From: Methanothrix sp.
GTDB lineage: Archaea; Halobacteriota; Methanosarcinia; Methanotrichales; Methanotrichaceae
Reading direction: 5' to 3'
Assembly (NCBI GenBank): GCA_026394475.1
Contig: JAPKYD010000121.1
Span: 1-62,323 of the forward strand
Length of the DNA stretch: 62,323 bases
The first letter of the stretch is position 1, and every line of letters starts with the position of its first letter. Below, piece after piece: positions 49,001 through 58,361 of the stretch. The notes beneath the pieces are model-generated. The model was not told where the DNA came from and made no database searches. It saw only the letters and a list, made by a program, of their open reading frames with translations. The translations under genes and the position numbers were made by a program.

Positions 49001-49581
49001 TCCACCCGGCCTATCCGCTCTCGCACCACTTCCAGCTCTTCCATGGCCTTTCTCTTCTTCTCGTCGAACTCGGCCACGCCCGCAATCTCGTCTAAGATCT
49101 TGCGGCGCTCCACCGGGCTCATCTCAATGATGCGCGTCACATCGCCCTGCATGACGATGTTGTAGCTTTCCGGGGTTATGCCTGCCTTGGCAAGCAGGTC
49201 CAGCAGCTCCGCCTGGCCGCAGGACTTTCCATTAAAATAGTAAGAAGAAGCGTATTTGTCGTTGTTGACCTTGATCTTTCTGGATACTTCTATTATATCC
49301 TGGTCCAGGGGAAAGATGCGGCCGGAGTTGTCCAGGCGAACTGTGACCTGGGCATAGTCAGGATCTTTGCCGTTGTCCCCCCGGTAGATGAGGTCGGGAA
49401 GCCTCTCGGCGCGCATGGCTCGCGAGCTGGAAAGGCAGAGGGCGAAGAGCAGTGCATCTACAATATTGGACTTGCCGCTGCCGTTGGGCCCGGTGACGGT
49501 TATGAAGTCGTTCTTCAGAGGCACCCTGATGCTTTTGCCAAAGGATTTGAAGTTCTTAAGCTCAACCTCTTTGATGTACAA
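46066..49581 (-). CDS. smc: chromosome segregation ATPase SMC
   Basis: 1171 aa; [19 protein letters not shown], coiled coils, hinge, [37 protein letters not shown]. Confidence 0.96.
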   Translation of the reverse strand: [1171 protein letters not shown]

Positions 49582-49946
49582 TGGCTACCTCCGCTTGATC
49601 CTTGCCTTGGTCTTCGCTCCTTCGCCAATTATTTTATCCCTTCCAGTTTAGAAAGCCTTTCATGTCCGTTTCCTGATTTGCGGCGCTCGTTCCTGCTGTC
49701 GGCCAAGGCATCTGTCCAATACTTTAACTTAAGCATGTATTCGAGGATGTATATATTGTTTTCCTATCAATGATATGTTCACTGGAAGTGTCCTCTTGCT
49801 CTTACATCATAAATATATCTAGACAGATTATCATCTTCTGAGCGCCGACATGAGGGCTTGAAAGGCAAGGGCATCTCAGCCTGTCCCCTCACAAAACCAC
49901 ACCTTCCAAAAGGCAAATAAACTTGTACGCCCTCGCTGCCCTGCAT

Positions 49947-51395
49947 ATGTCCCGCTTCCTCGTGGTCCTCGGCACCACCTCCCACTCTGGCAAGAGCACC
50001 CTCGTCGCTGCCCTCTGCCGCCTCTTGAGCAACCGTGGCTTTCGGGCGGCGCCCTTCAAGTCCCAGAACATGAGCCTCAACTCCTGGGTGACGCGCAACG
50101 GTTCGGAGATCGGCATTGCTCAGGCGGTGCAGGCCTGGGCGGCCCGCACGGAGCCCAGCGAGTTCATGAATCCCATCCTACTCAAGCCCAAAGGCGATCG
50201 AACCTCTCAGGTCATCGTCCTGGGAAAGCCCGTGGCCGACAGATCGGCCGAGGAGTACTACCAGGGCATCGAGGATCTGAAGGAGGTGGTGGACCATTCC
50301 CTCCAAGAGCTGGAGAAGGATTATGATTACATAGTAGTAGAGGGCGCGGGCGGCGCGGCGGAGATCAACCTCTTCGAGAGGGACATCGCTAATATCTACA
50401 TGGCCCGTTGCCTTCAGGCACCCATAATCCTCGTAGGAGACATCGAGCGTGGTGGCGTCTTCGCCAGCCTTTACGGAACAGTCCAGCTCCTGCCCGAGGA
50501 CATCCGCCCGCTCGTCAAGGGCCTGGTGATCAACAAGTTCCGAGGAGATCCTGCCATCCTGGAATCCGGGCTGGATTTGCTGGAGAGGCTGACTGGCATT
50601 CCCGTCCTGGGCGTTCTGCCCTACCTTGATCTGGCATTGCCCTCGGAGGACTCGGTCTCTTTGGGCGACAAGAAAGCCCGCGCGGGCAGCAGGGTGGAGA
50701 TTGCGGTGATCAAGCTTCCCCGCATCAGCAACTTCACGGACTTCGAGCCCCTGGAGCGATTCGCCCAGGTCAGGTACGTGGGCCTGGGCGAGCCCCTGGG
50801 AAGTCCTGACGCCGTCATCATTCCCGGCACCAAGAACACCATCTCCGACCTGCGGGAGATGAAAGAGACGGGTATGGACCGGCAGATAATCTCCCTGAAG
50901 GACACGCCCGTCCTGGGCATCTGCGGAGGCTACCAGATGCTGGGAAAGGAGATCGTGGACTGCGGGATAGAAGACACAGTGGGCGCGGTCGCCGGCCTTG
51001 GCCTGCTGGATGCAGTGACGCGCTTTGATCTTTACGAAAAAAGGACAGTGCAGGTGAGAAAGAGGGTCACAGGAGGAGGCCCCCTTCTGGAGAAGATCCG
51101 GGGCCAGGAGGTGACTGGCTACGAGATTCATATGGGCGTGACCAGTCCGAAGGGCGAAGCCGCCTTCGGGGACGACGGTGCCGTGGCCGAGAACGGACTG
51201 GTGATTGGCACGTACCTGCACGGAATCTTTGAGAACGAGAACTTCCGCAATGCATTTCTCGATTACCTCTGCCGCCGCAAGAACCTGGTGCATGATCAGG
51301 GTGCCTCCAGGGGCGACGGCTTTGACGAGCTGGCCGAGGCCGTCCAGGCCAACCTGGATATGGAGACGATCTGGCAAATGATCGGCCTCTGTTAG
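49947..51395 (+). CDS. cobQ: cobyric acid synthase
   Basis: MSRFLVVLGTTSHSGKSTLVAALCRLL, PFKSQNMSLNSWVT, GGVFASLYGTV, GICGGYQMLG. Confidence 0.93.
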   Translation: MSRFLVVLGTTSHSGKSTLVAALCRLLSNRGFRAAPFKSQNMSLNSWVTRNGSEIGIAQAVQAWAARTEPSEFMNPILLKPKGDRTSQVIVLGKPVADRSAEEYYQGIEDLKEVVDHSLQELEKDYDYIVVEGAGGAAEINLFERDIANIYMARCLQAPIILVGDIERGGVFASLYGTVQLLPEDIRPLVKGLVINKFRGDPAILESGLDLLERLTGIPVLGVLPYLDLALPSEDSVSLGDKKARAGSRVEIAVIKLPRISNFTDFEPLERFAQVRYVGLGEPLGSPDAVIIPGTKNTISDLREMKETGMDRQIISLKDTPVLGICGGYQMLGKEIVDCGIEDTVGAVAGLGLLDAVTRFDLYEKRTVQVRKRVTGGGPLLEKIRGQEVTGYEIHMGVTSPKGEAAFGDDGAVAENGLVIGTYLHGIFENENFRNAFLDYLCRRKNLVHDQGASRGDGFDELAEAVQANLDMETIWQMIGLC

Positions 51396-51492
51396 ATGGC
51401 GCTAGTGCAGCTAGGCTTTCTCTCTTCGGTTTGCCTCTTTCTCGTTCTCGACTCAGATATCTTTTTAAGCGCTGCCTTCGCTCGTAAATGGT

Positions 51493-52173
51493 GTGAGGCT
51501 GGGAGTGCTCTTCTCCGGCGGCAAAGACTCCGTCTTCGCCTGCCGCCGCGCCATGGAAAAGAATGAGGTAGCCTGCGTGATAACTCTTGTCTCCGAGAAC
51601 GAGGACAGCTACATGTTCCACACTCCCAATATCCGATGCACAGGTCTGCAGGCAAAGGCCCTGGGCCTTCCCCTGCTCTTCTGGCCCACCCGAGGCGAGA
51701 AGGAGGAGGAGCTGCAGGATCTGGAGGCAGCCATTGCCGAGGCCATAAAGAGATATGGCATCCAGGGAGTCGTGACCGGCGCCATCGAGTCCGTCTACCA
51801 GGCGGCCCGCGTGCAAAGGATCTGCCGCTCCTTGGATCTGTGGTGCTTCAATCCCCTCTGGCAGATAAATCAGGTGAGCTATCTGAGACTACTACTATCA
51901 GAGGGCTTTAATGTCATCGTCTCCGGGGTCTATGCCTATCCCTTCGATGCCTCCTGGCTGGGAGCTAGGCTGACTGATGAGCGCACTGAGGTGCTGGCAG
52001 AGCTGCAGAAGAGATATAAAATAAACCCCTCCGGCGAGGGCGGCGAGCTGGAGACCTTCGTCCTGGACGGGCCCATCTTCAAGAAGCGGATCGAGATATT
52101 GAAAGCCTCCAGAAGCTACGATGGCTACCGGGGACAGTTCGTCATCGAAGAGATGCAGCTGGTGGATAAATGA
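51493..52173 (+). CDS. diphthine--ammonia ligase (Dph6-type)
   Basis: GVLFSGGKDSVFACRRAM, GVVTGAIESVYQAARVQRICRSLDLWCFNPLWQ; GTG start. Confidence 0.88.
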   Translation: MRLGVLFSGGKDSVFACRRAMEKNEVACVITLVSENEDSYMFHTPNIRCTGLQAKALGLPLLFWPTRGEKEEELQDLEAAIAEAIKRYGIQGVVTGAIESVYQAARVQRICRSLDLWCFNPLWQINQVSYLRLLLSEGFNVIVSGVYAYPFDASWLGARLTDERTEVLAELQKRYKINPSGEGGELETFVLDGPIFKKRIEILKASRSYDGYRGQFVIEEMQLVDK

Positions 52174-52721
52174 TCCTTCTCGTGGATTTGTGCTACGAGA
52201 AGAACTCTCTATCCCAGTATGAGTTCGTGCATCCCATCGCTTCTCATCTGGAGAGTTCTGATTTTATCTGCAGGATAATTCACTTCACTGATGTAACGAG
52301 GGATGAATTGGACCTTTGCGATAAGATAATTCTCTGCGGCACGGCTCTCAAGGACAATGGCTACGCAGAGCATCTGGAGATGTTCTCCTGGATAAAAGGC
52401 TGTGATAATCCCATCTTCGGCATCTGCGCAGGAATGCAGGTCATCAGCGCCGTCTTTGGCGGCAAGATCGTTTGGCAACCGGCCATCGGCCTGGATAGGA
52501 TCGAGATTATCCGTGAATCACCCTTGCTGGGCGAGCCACGAGAGATCCAAGGCTATCATCTGCATAGCTTCGGCGTGACCCTGCCCGAAGATTTCAGGCT
52601 TCTGGCGGGGGGCCAGGAGAGCGTGGAGGCCTTTGGGCATAGAGTTCGGCCCATCTTTGGCATCATATTCCATCCCGAGGTGCGGAATCGGTGGATTCTG
52701 GAACGCTTCGCAAATTTATAA
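52170..52721 (+). CDS. class I glutamine amidotransferase
   Basis: FGICAGMQVIS nucleophile elbow, GIIFHPEV His-x-Glu-type motif; ATGA overlap with dph6. Confidence 0.85.
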   Translation: MILLVDLCYEKNSLSQYEFVHPIASHLESSDFICRIIHFTDVTRDELDLCDKIILCGTALKDNGYAEHLEMFSWIKGCDNPIFGICAGMQVISAVFGGKIVWQPAIGLDRIEIIRESPLLGEPREIQGYHLHSFGVTLPEDFRLLAGGQESVEAFGHRVRPIFGIIFHPEVRNRWILERFANL

Positions 52722-52811
52722 TCCACAATTATAGCATCTCCCTCACTAATATGCCGGCATCCCTCTTCCTTCGAAACCGATTTATGTAATGAATCCTCAC
52801 TATCCCCAGCA

Positions 52812-53996
52812 ATGCAAGACTACTCTCTCAACCAGTTTCTGGGCCTGGCCGGGTCCCCAGCTTTAGACATCGAGATCTGCGACGTCACGCTCCGCGATGG
52901 CGAGCAGATGCCGGGAGTGGTCTTTCGTGCTGATGAGAAACTGGATATCGCCCTGCGGCTGGACGAGATAGTTGTCGATGTCATCGAGGCTGGCTTTCCC
53001 GTGGTCTCCCAGGCAGAGATGAACGCCGTGAAGGAGGTCTGCAACCAGGGGCTGAAAGCCAAGATCTCTGCTCTCTCCCGGTCCGTCCAGAAGGATGTGG
53101 ACGCGGCGATCGAATGCGGCGTGGACATGGTCAGCGTTTTCATCGCCACCTCTGACCTTCATTTGAAGCACAAGCTGCATATGAGCTGTCCCGAGGCCAT
53201 CCGCTGCGCTTTGCAGACCGTTGAGTACGCCAAGGACCACGGCCTGATAGTGCGCTTCTCGGCCGAAGACGCTACACGCACGGATTTTGAAGTCTTGAAG
53301 AAGCTCTATAAAAAGGCGGAGGAGTATCATGCCGACTACCTCAGTGTCGCCGATACGGTTGGAATCATGAATCCCCGCACTACTTATTACATGATCAGCG
53401 AGATTAGAAAGGTTGTGAAGACTCCCATTTGCATGCACTGCCATGATGATCTGGGGCTTGCTCTGGCCAATACCCTGGCAGGAGCAGAGGCAGGGGCGAA
53501 GCAGCTTCACACCACTGTTAATGGAATTGGCGAGCGCAGCGGCAATACACCGCTCGAAGAGCTCTTAGTCGCCTTGAGGCTGCATCATGGCATCGATGGC
53601 TATGATCTCACCAAGCTAAAAGACCTCTCCAAGCTGGTGCAGACCTACTCGGACGTTCCAGTGGCCAAGAACAAGGCCGTGGTGGGGACCAACGCCTTTG
53701 CCCATGAGTCTGGCATCCACGTAGCTGCCGTCCTGGAGGAGCCCAGGACCTACGAGCTCTACTCACCGGATCTGGTGGGCGCAGCCAGGCACATCATCAT
53801 AGGCAAGCATACGGGTGCCAAGGCCCTGAAGTATATCACGCAGAGGATGGGCTACCATCTGAAGGACGAGGAACTGCGCGATCTTTCGGAGAGGGTCAAG
53901 ATGTGCAGCGAGTTCAAGCATCCCATTGAATGCGAAGAGCTGCGAAAATTGATCCTCAACATGGACAACGTCGAGGTCATCTATCCTGGGCCCTAG
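52812..53996 (+). CDS. aksA: homocitrate synthase/isopropylmalate synthase family, AksA-like
   Basis: EICDVTLRDGEQMPGVVF, MHCHDDLGLALANTLAG, NGIGERSGNTPLEELL, HESGIHVAAVL. Confidence 0.8.
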   Translation: MQDYSLNQFLGLAGSPALDIEICDVTLRDGEQMPGVVFRADEKLDIALRLDEIVVDVIEAGFPVVSQAEMNAVKEVCNQGLKAKISALSRSVQKDVDAAIECGVDMVSVFIATSDLHLKHKLHMSCPEAIRCALQTVEYAKDHGLIVRFSAEDATRTDFEVLKKLYKKAEEYHADYLSVADTVGIMNPRTTYYMISEIRKVVKTPICMHCHDDLGLALANTLAGAEAGAKQLHTTVNGIGERSGNTPLEELLVALRLHHGIDGYDLTKLKDLSKLVQTYSDVPVAKNKAVVGTNAFAHESGIHVAAVLEEPRTYELYSPDLVGAARHIIIGKHTGAKALKYITQRMGYHLKDEELRDLSERVKMCSEFKHPIECEELRKLILNMDNVEVIYPGP

Positions 53997-54016
53997 CTCG
54001 AAGGTTATAGATTGAG

Positions 54017-55078
54017 GTGCATTTTGTGAAAGCTCTCATACTCTCCGGTGGGTCAGGAACCAGGCTCCGCCCTCTTACCTACTCCCAGCAAAAACAACTC
54101 ATACCCGTAGCCAACAAGCCTGTGCTCTTCTACGCCCTTGAGGATGTGATCGAGGCAGGCGCAAAGGAGATCGGCATAATTTTAGGACCAAACAAGGATC
54201 AGGTTATCGATACAGTGAAATCCAGGACTTGGGAGGCTCGAATTGAATTCATCTATCAGGGCGAGCCCAAGGGCCTTGCCCATACCATATTGGTGGCCGA
54301 GAAGTTTCTGGACGACGATTTTGTCATGTATCTGGGCGATAACATTCTGCGGGATGGCATAGTCCGGCATGAAGAGAGGTTTAGGAGCTTGAAGAGCGAT
54401 GCCAGCGTGCTGCTCACGAAGGTCGAAGATCCTCAACGCTTCGGCGTGGCCGATCTCAATTTGGATGGAAGCATCAGAAGGCTGGTGGAAAAGCCGAAAG
54501 TCCCGCCTTCCAATTACGCTCTGGTGGGGGTCTACTTCTTCAAACCTGTGATTATAGATGCCTGCAAGGCCATCAGCCCTTCCTGGAGAGATGAGCTGGA
54601 GATCACAGATGCCATTCAGTGGCTTATAGAGCACGGCTACAGAGTCGATGCCTCTTTTGTAGAAGGGTGGTGGAAGGATACGGGCAAGCCTGAGGACATA
54701 TTGGAGGCCAATCGACTGATCCTGGATGACCTGAAGATGAAAAATGATGGCCAGGTCGATGACTCCAAATTGATGGGAAGAGTGATCATTGAGAAGGGCA
54801 CGAAGATCGAGAGATCGGTGGTTAAGGGGCCCTGCATCATCGGAAAGGATACTATGATATCTAATTCCTACATCGGTCCCTTTACCTCGGTGGGACATGG
54901 CTGCCAAATATGCGGAACTGAGGTGGAGGACTCCATAATCATGGATGAGTGCAGTATACTGAATGCTGGCAAGATTGTGGAGAGCCTGATCGGCAGAAAT
55001 GTGAAGATCCAAGAGGGCGTCTCGAAGCCCAAAGGACACAGAATCATTGTGGGCGACAACTCCGATATATCGCTGTGA
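54017..55078 (+). CDS. rmlA: glucose-1-phosphate thymidylyltransferase (long form)
   Basis: KALILSGGSGTRLRPLTYSQQKQLIPVANKPVLFYALEDV; C-terminal left-handed beta-helix-like repeats. Confidence 0.9.
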   Translation: MHFVKALILSGGSGTRLRPLTYSQQKQLIPVANKPVLFYALEDVIEAGAKEIGIILGPNKDQVIDTVKSRTWEARIEFIYQGEPKGLAHTILVAEKFLDDDFVMYLGDNILRDGIVRHEERFRSLKSDASVLLTKVEDPQRFGVADLNLDGSIRRLVEKPKVPPSNYALVGVYFFKPVIIDACKAISPSWRDELEITDAIQWLIEHGYRVDASFVEGWWKDTGKPEDILEANRLILDDLKMKNDGQVDDSKLMGRVIIEKGTKIERSVVKGPCIIGKDTMISNSYIGPFTSVGHGCQICGTEVEDSIIMDECSILNAGKIVESLIGRNVKIQEGVSKPKGHRIIVGDNSDISL

Positions 55079-55083
55079 TTTGA

Positions 55084-56085
55084 ATGAAGCTCCTTGTTAC
55101 GGGCGGACTGGGTTTCATAGGAAGTAACTTCATACGGTTCATGCTGGGTGAGCATGTGGATTGCACCATAGTCAACGTAGATGCCCTAAAGTATGGTTCC
55201 AACGCTGAGAACTTAAAAGACCTGAATGAGGCGGATAGGTATTCCTTTGTGCAGGGGGACATAGTCGATTCGGAGCTGATTTTTCGGCTGATCAAGGACG
55301 TGGACGCCGTGGTGAGCTTTGCGGCCGAGACTCATGTGGACAGATCGATCTCCAGGCCCGACTCCTTCCTCCAGAGCAATGTTCAAGGCGTCTTCAACAT
55401 TCTGGAGGCCTTGAGAAGACACAACTCTGAGGCCAGGTTCGTGCAGATCTCTACCGATGAGGTCTATGGAGACATCCTGGATGGATCTTTCACGGAAGAG
55501 AGCACGCTTCGGCCATCATCGCCTTACTCCGCCAGCAAAGCGGCAGGAGATGTATTTGTTCTGGCCTATGCTCGAACTTTTGGCCTGCCTGCTGTGATCA
55601 CCAGGTGCACAAACAATTATGGACCCTATCAATTCCCGGAGAAGCTGATTCCCAAGACCGTTCTGCGGGCCGTGAAATCCCTGAAGATTCCTGTCTACGG
55701 CACAGGTCAGAATGTTAGAGATTGGATTTATGTGAAAGATCATTGCCGGGCGGTGGAGCAGGTCTTGCAGCGAGGCGTTGCGGGAGAGATCTATAATATC
55801 TCCGCCGGTGAGGAGAAGACCAACCTGGAGGTCGTGAAGACCATTCTGAGTATGCTCGGCAAGGATGAGAGCCTGATCGAGTTTGTGGAGGATCGGCCTG
55901 GACATGATGTCAGATACAGCCTTGACTCCTCCAAGATAAGGCGTGAATTGAACTGGCGTCCCCAGCAAGGCTTCGATGAGGGAATCAAAAAAACGGTGCG
56001 ATGGTATCTGGAGAATGAAAGATGGTGGAGGCCTCTTGTGGATGATAATCTCCTGCATCCTACCCCCTGGAAACTGAACTGGTAA
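55084..56085 (+). CDS. rmlB: dTDP-glucose 4,6-dehydratase
   Basis: VTGGLGFIGSNFIRFML, AAETHVDRSI, STDEVYGDI, YSASKAAGD, NNYGPYQFPEKLIP. Confidence 0.93.
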   Translation: MKLLVTGGLGFIGSNFIRFMLGEHVDCTIVNVDALKYGSNAENLKDLNEADRYSFVQGDIVDSELIFRLIKDVDAVVSFAAETHVDRSISRPDSFLQSNVQGVFNILEALRRHNSEARFVQISTDEVYGDILDGSFTEESTLRPSSPYSASKAAGDVFVLAYARTFGLPAVITRCTNNYGPYQFPEKLIPKTVLRAVKSLKIPVYGTGQNVRDWIYVKDHCRAVEQVLQRGVAGEIYNISAGEEKTNLEVVKTILSMLGKDESLIEFVEDRPGHDVRYSLDSSKIRRELNWRPQQGFDEGIKKTVRWYLENERWWRPLVDDNLLHPTPWKLNW

Positions 56086-56118
56086 CCATGATGGGCTGCG
56101 GGCTCAAAGGATCAATCT

Positions 56119-57012
56119 ATGAGAATCTTCATAACAGGCGGAAGCGGGCTGATGGGAAGCAAGGCTGCCCAGATAGCTTTAGCCAGGGGTCACGAGGTCT
56201 TCTCCGGATATGCTCATAACCAGCCGGTGTTTGGCCAAGCCGTCAGGTTCGATCTGGAGGACAACAAGGGCATCTCTGATCTGATGGAAAGGCTCAGGCC
56301 CGAGGTCGTAATTCACAGCGCGGCTCTGACGGATGTGGACCGCTGTGAGCGGGAAAAAGATCTGGCATACCGAGTGAATGTTGAGGGCACAAGAGCCCTG
56401 GCCAGGGCGGCGGAAAAGGCCGGATCCTTTCTGATCTATATATCCACAGACTACATCTTCGACGGAAGCCGGGGCATGTACAGAGAAGATGACCGAACCA
56501 ACCCGGCGAACTATTACGGCTACACCAAGCTCCAAGGAGAGCAATTCTGTCGCGGCTGCATTGCCAGAGCCTGCGTGACTTATGGATCCAGGCCTGCCAG
56601 CGGCAAGATCAATTTCGCTCTGTGGCTAATAAATAGTCTCAAATCCGGCCAGGAGGTTCGCGTGGTCACAGATCAGTTTATAACCCCCACCTTGAATACC
56701 AATCTGGCCAGAATGGTCCTGGAGGCTGGAGACAAGAGGCTCTGCGGAGTCTACCATCTGGCGGGTGCCACCAGGATATCCAGGTATGACTTCGCTCTGG
56801 AGCTGGCCAGGGAGTTTGATCTGGATCATAGCCTGATCCTTCCTTCCAGGATGAAGGATCTGAAATGGACAGCCAAAAGGCCGATGGATTCTTCGCTGGA
56901 TACATCCAAGGCAAAGAGAGATCTTAAGGAGTCGCCTGATGGATTAGAGGATTCTCTTAAGATCCTGAAGGCAGAAGTAGAATATCAATCGCGGCAAAAA
57001 TCAAAAGGGTAG
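56119..57012 (+). CDS. rmlD: dTDP-4-dehydrorhamnose reductase
   Basis: MRIFITGGSGLMGSKA, HSAALTDVDRCE, YISTDYIFDG, YYGYTKLQGE. Confidence 0.9.
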   Translation: MRIFITGGSGLMGSKAAQIALARGHEVFSGYAHNQPVFGQAVRFDLEDNKGISDLMERLRPEVVIHSAALTDVDRCEREKDLAYRVNVEGTRALARAAEKAGSFLIYISTDYIFDGSRGMYREDDRTNPANYYGYTKLQGEQFCRGCIARACVTYGSRPASGKINFALWLINSLKSGQEVRVVTDQFITPTLNTNLARMVLEAGDKRLCGVYHLAGATRISRYDFALELAREFDLDHSLILPSRMKDLKWTAKRPMDSSLDTSKAKRDLKESPDGLEDSLKILKAEVEYQSRQKSKG

Positions 57013-57015
57013 ATC

Positions 57016-57801
57016 ATGGTGCTGGCCCGCAGGTGGGGATAGTTAATCTCACTCATAGACGCGCTAAAGGATAAATTTTTCACTAGAAACATTGACACTT
57101 ATATTTGCATAGATAGCCTTAGAGGCAAGAAGGGTTTAGAGATTGGCGGACCAAGCCGCATATTTGGTGATTCTGGTGTTATACCTATCTATTCGGCTAT
57201 TGGTGAACTAGATGGATGCAATTTCTGTGAGACGACCATCTGGGAGGGAAATTTGAATGACGGCTGGAACTACCGATTTCACGAGAATAAAAAATCAGGC
57301 TATCAATATATTTGCGAAGCCACTGATCTGCAGAAAATAAACGATAAAGCTTACGATTTCATTCTTGCCTCTCATATTCTGGAACATACAGCTAATCCCA
57401 TAAAAGCGATACACGAGTGGGTAAGGGTTCTCAAAGACGAGGGCCAAATTCTCATAGTGGTTCCTCACAAAGAAAAGACCTTTGACCACAATCGTCCTGT
57501 CACACCCTTCCGCCATCTGATGGACGATTACGAGAGAGATGTCAAAGAAGACGATCTAACTCATTTGCCTGAGATCTTGGAGCTTCATGACCTAGAAATG
57601 GATGCACCGGCAGGTGATGCAGTATCTTTTAAAGAGCGATCTCTTTGTAATTGCAGGAATAGGTGTTTGCATCATCACGTTTTCGATGTCGATAACCTCA
57701 CGAAGATATTGGGCTTTCTAAATTTGAATATAATATTTTCCGGTTTTGCGCCACCCTACCATATCTTTGTATTCGCCGAAAAATCCGCAGGCAATGGTTA
57801 G
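57016..57801 (+). pseudogene. class I SAM methyltransferase with early in-frame TAG (or missing start)
   Basis: MVLARRWG*LISLIDALKDKFFTRNIDTYICIDSLRGKKGLEIGGPSRIFGDSGVIPIY...DFILASHILEHTANPIKAIHEWVRVLKDEGQILIVVPHKEKTFD; TAG at 57040-57042. Confidence 0.65.
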
Positions 57802-57839
57802 GGAAACTATAAAAACATCAAAGGCGCAGGTTAGAATCG

Positions 57840-58337
57840 ATGCTGTCGGGAATAGTAATAAGGCCCCTGAAGCGATCTGCCGATGAGCGCGGGTTCTTCA
57901 CCGAGATCATGAGAAGGGACTGGTCCGATATAATCATGGATGAGATCGTTCAGGCCAATATGTCTGTGAGCTATCCGGGAATGGTCCGGGCCTGGCATAG
58001 ACACGAGAGGGGGCAGGTAGATCATTTCCTGGCGGTTCGCGGTGCACTGAAGATCTGCGCCTATGATGATGAGACAAAAGAGCTGGATGAGATCGTCTCC
58101 GCAGGAGACAACCCGCAGATGATCCGAGTTCCGGGTCACTATTGGCATGGTTTTCGAGTGGTCGGAGATGAGCCTGCCACTCTGATCTATTTCGTGAATA
58201 AGCTGTACGACTATGCGAATCCTGATGAGATTCGGCTGCCGTGGAATGATGCCACCATTATCCCCGCATCGATAAATGGCAAGAAGGACGGCCGTTGCGG
58301 CCAGCCCTGGGATTGGTTTTATCTACCATACAAGTGA
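57840..58337 (+). CDS. rmlC: dTDP-4-dehydrorhamnose 3,5-epimerase-like cupin
   Basis: IVIRPLKRSADERGFFTEIMR, ANMSVSYPGMVRAWHRHERGQVDHF, IRVPGHYWHGFRV. Confidence 0.8.
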   Translation: MLSGIVIRPLKRSADERGFFTEIMRRDWSDIIMDEIVQANMSVSYPGMVRAWHRHERGQVDHFLAVRGALKICAYDDETKELDEIVSAGDNPQMIRVPGHYWHGFRVVGDEPATLIYFVNKLYDYANPDEIRLPWNDATIIPASINGKKDGRCGQPWDWFYLPYK

Positions 58338-58361
58338 TATGCACAGATAAAGGGATGCATT

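Noticed and set aside
50178-51377. 399-aa minus-strand ORF
   Set aside because: Complement of cobyric acid synthase; no recognisable motifs
53011-55039. Minus-strand ORFs opposite aksA and rmlA (e.g. 54182-55039, 52863-53510)
   Set aside because: Antisense shadows of strongly supported genes
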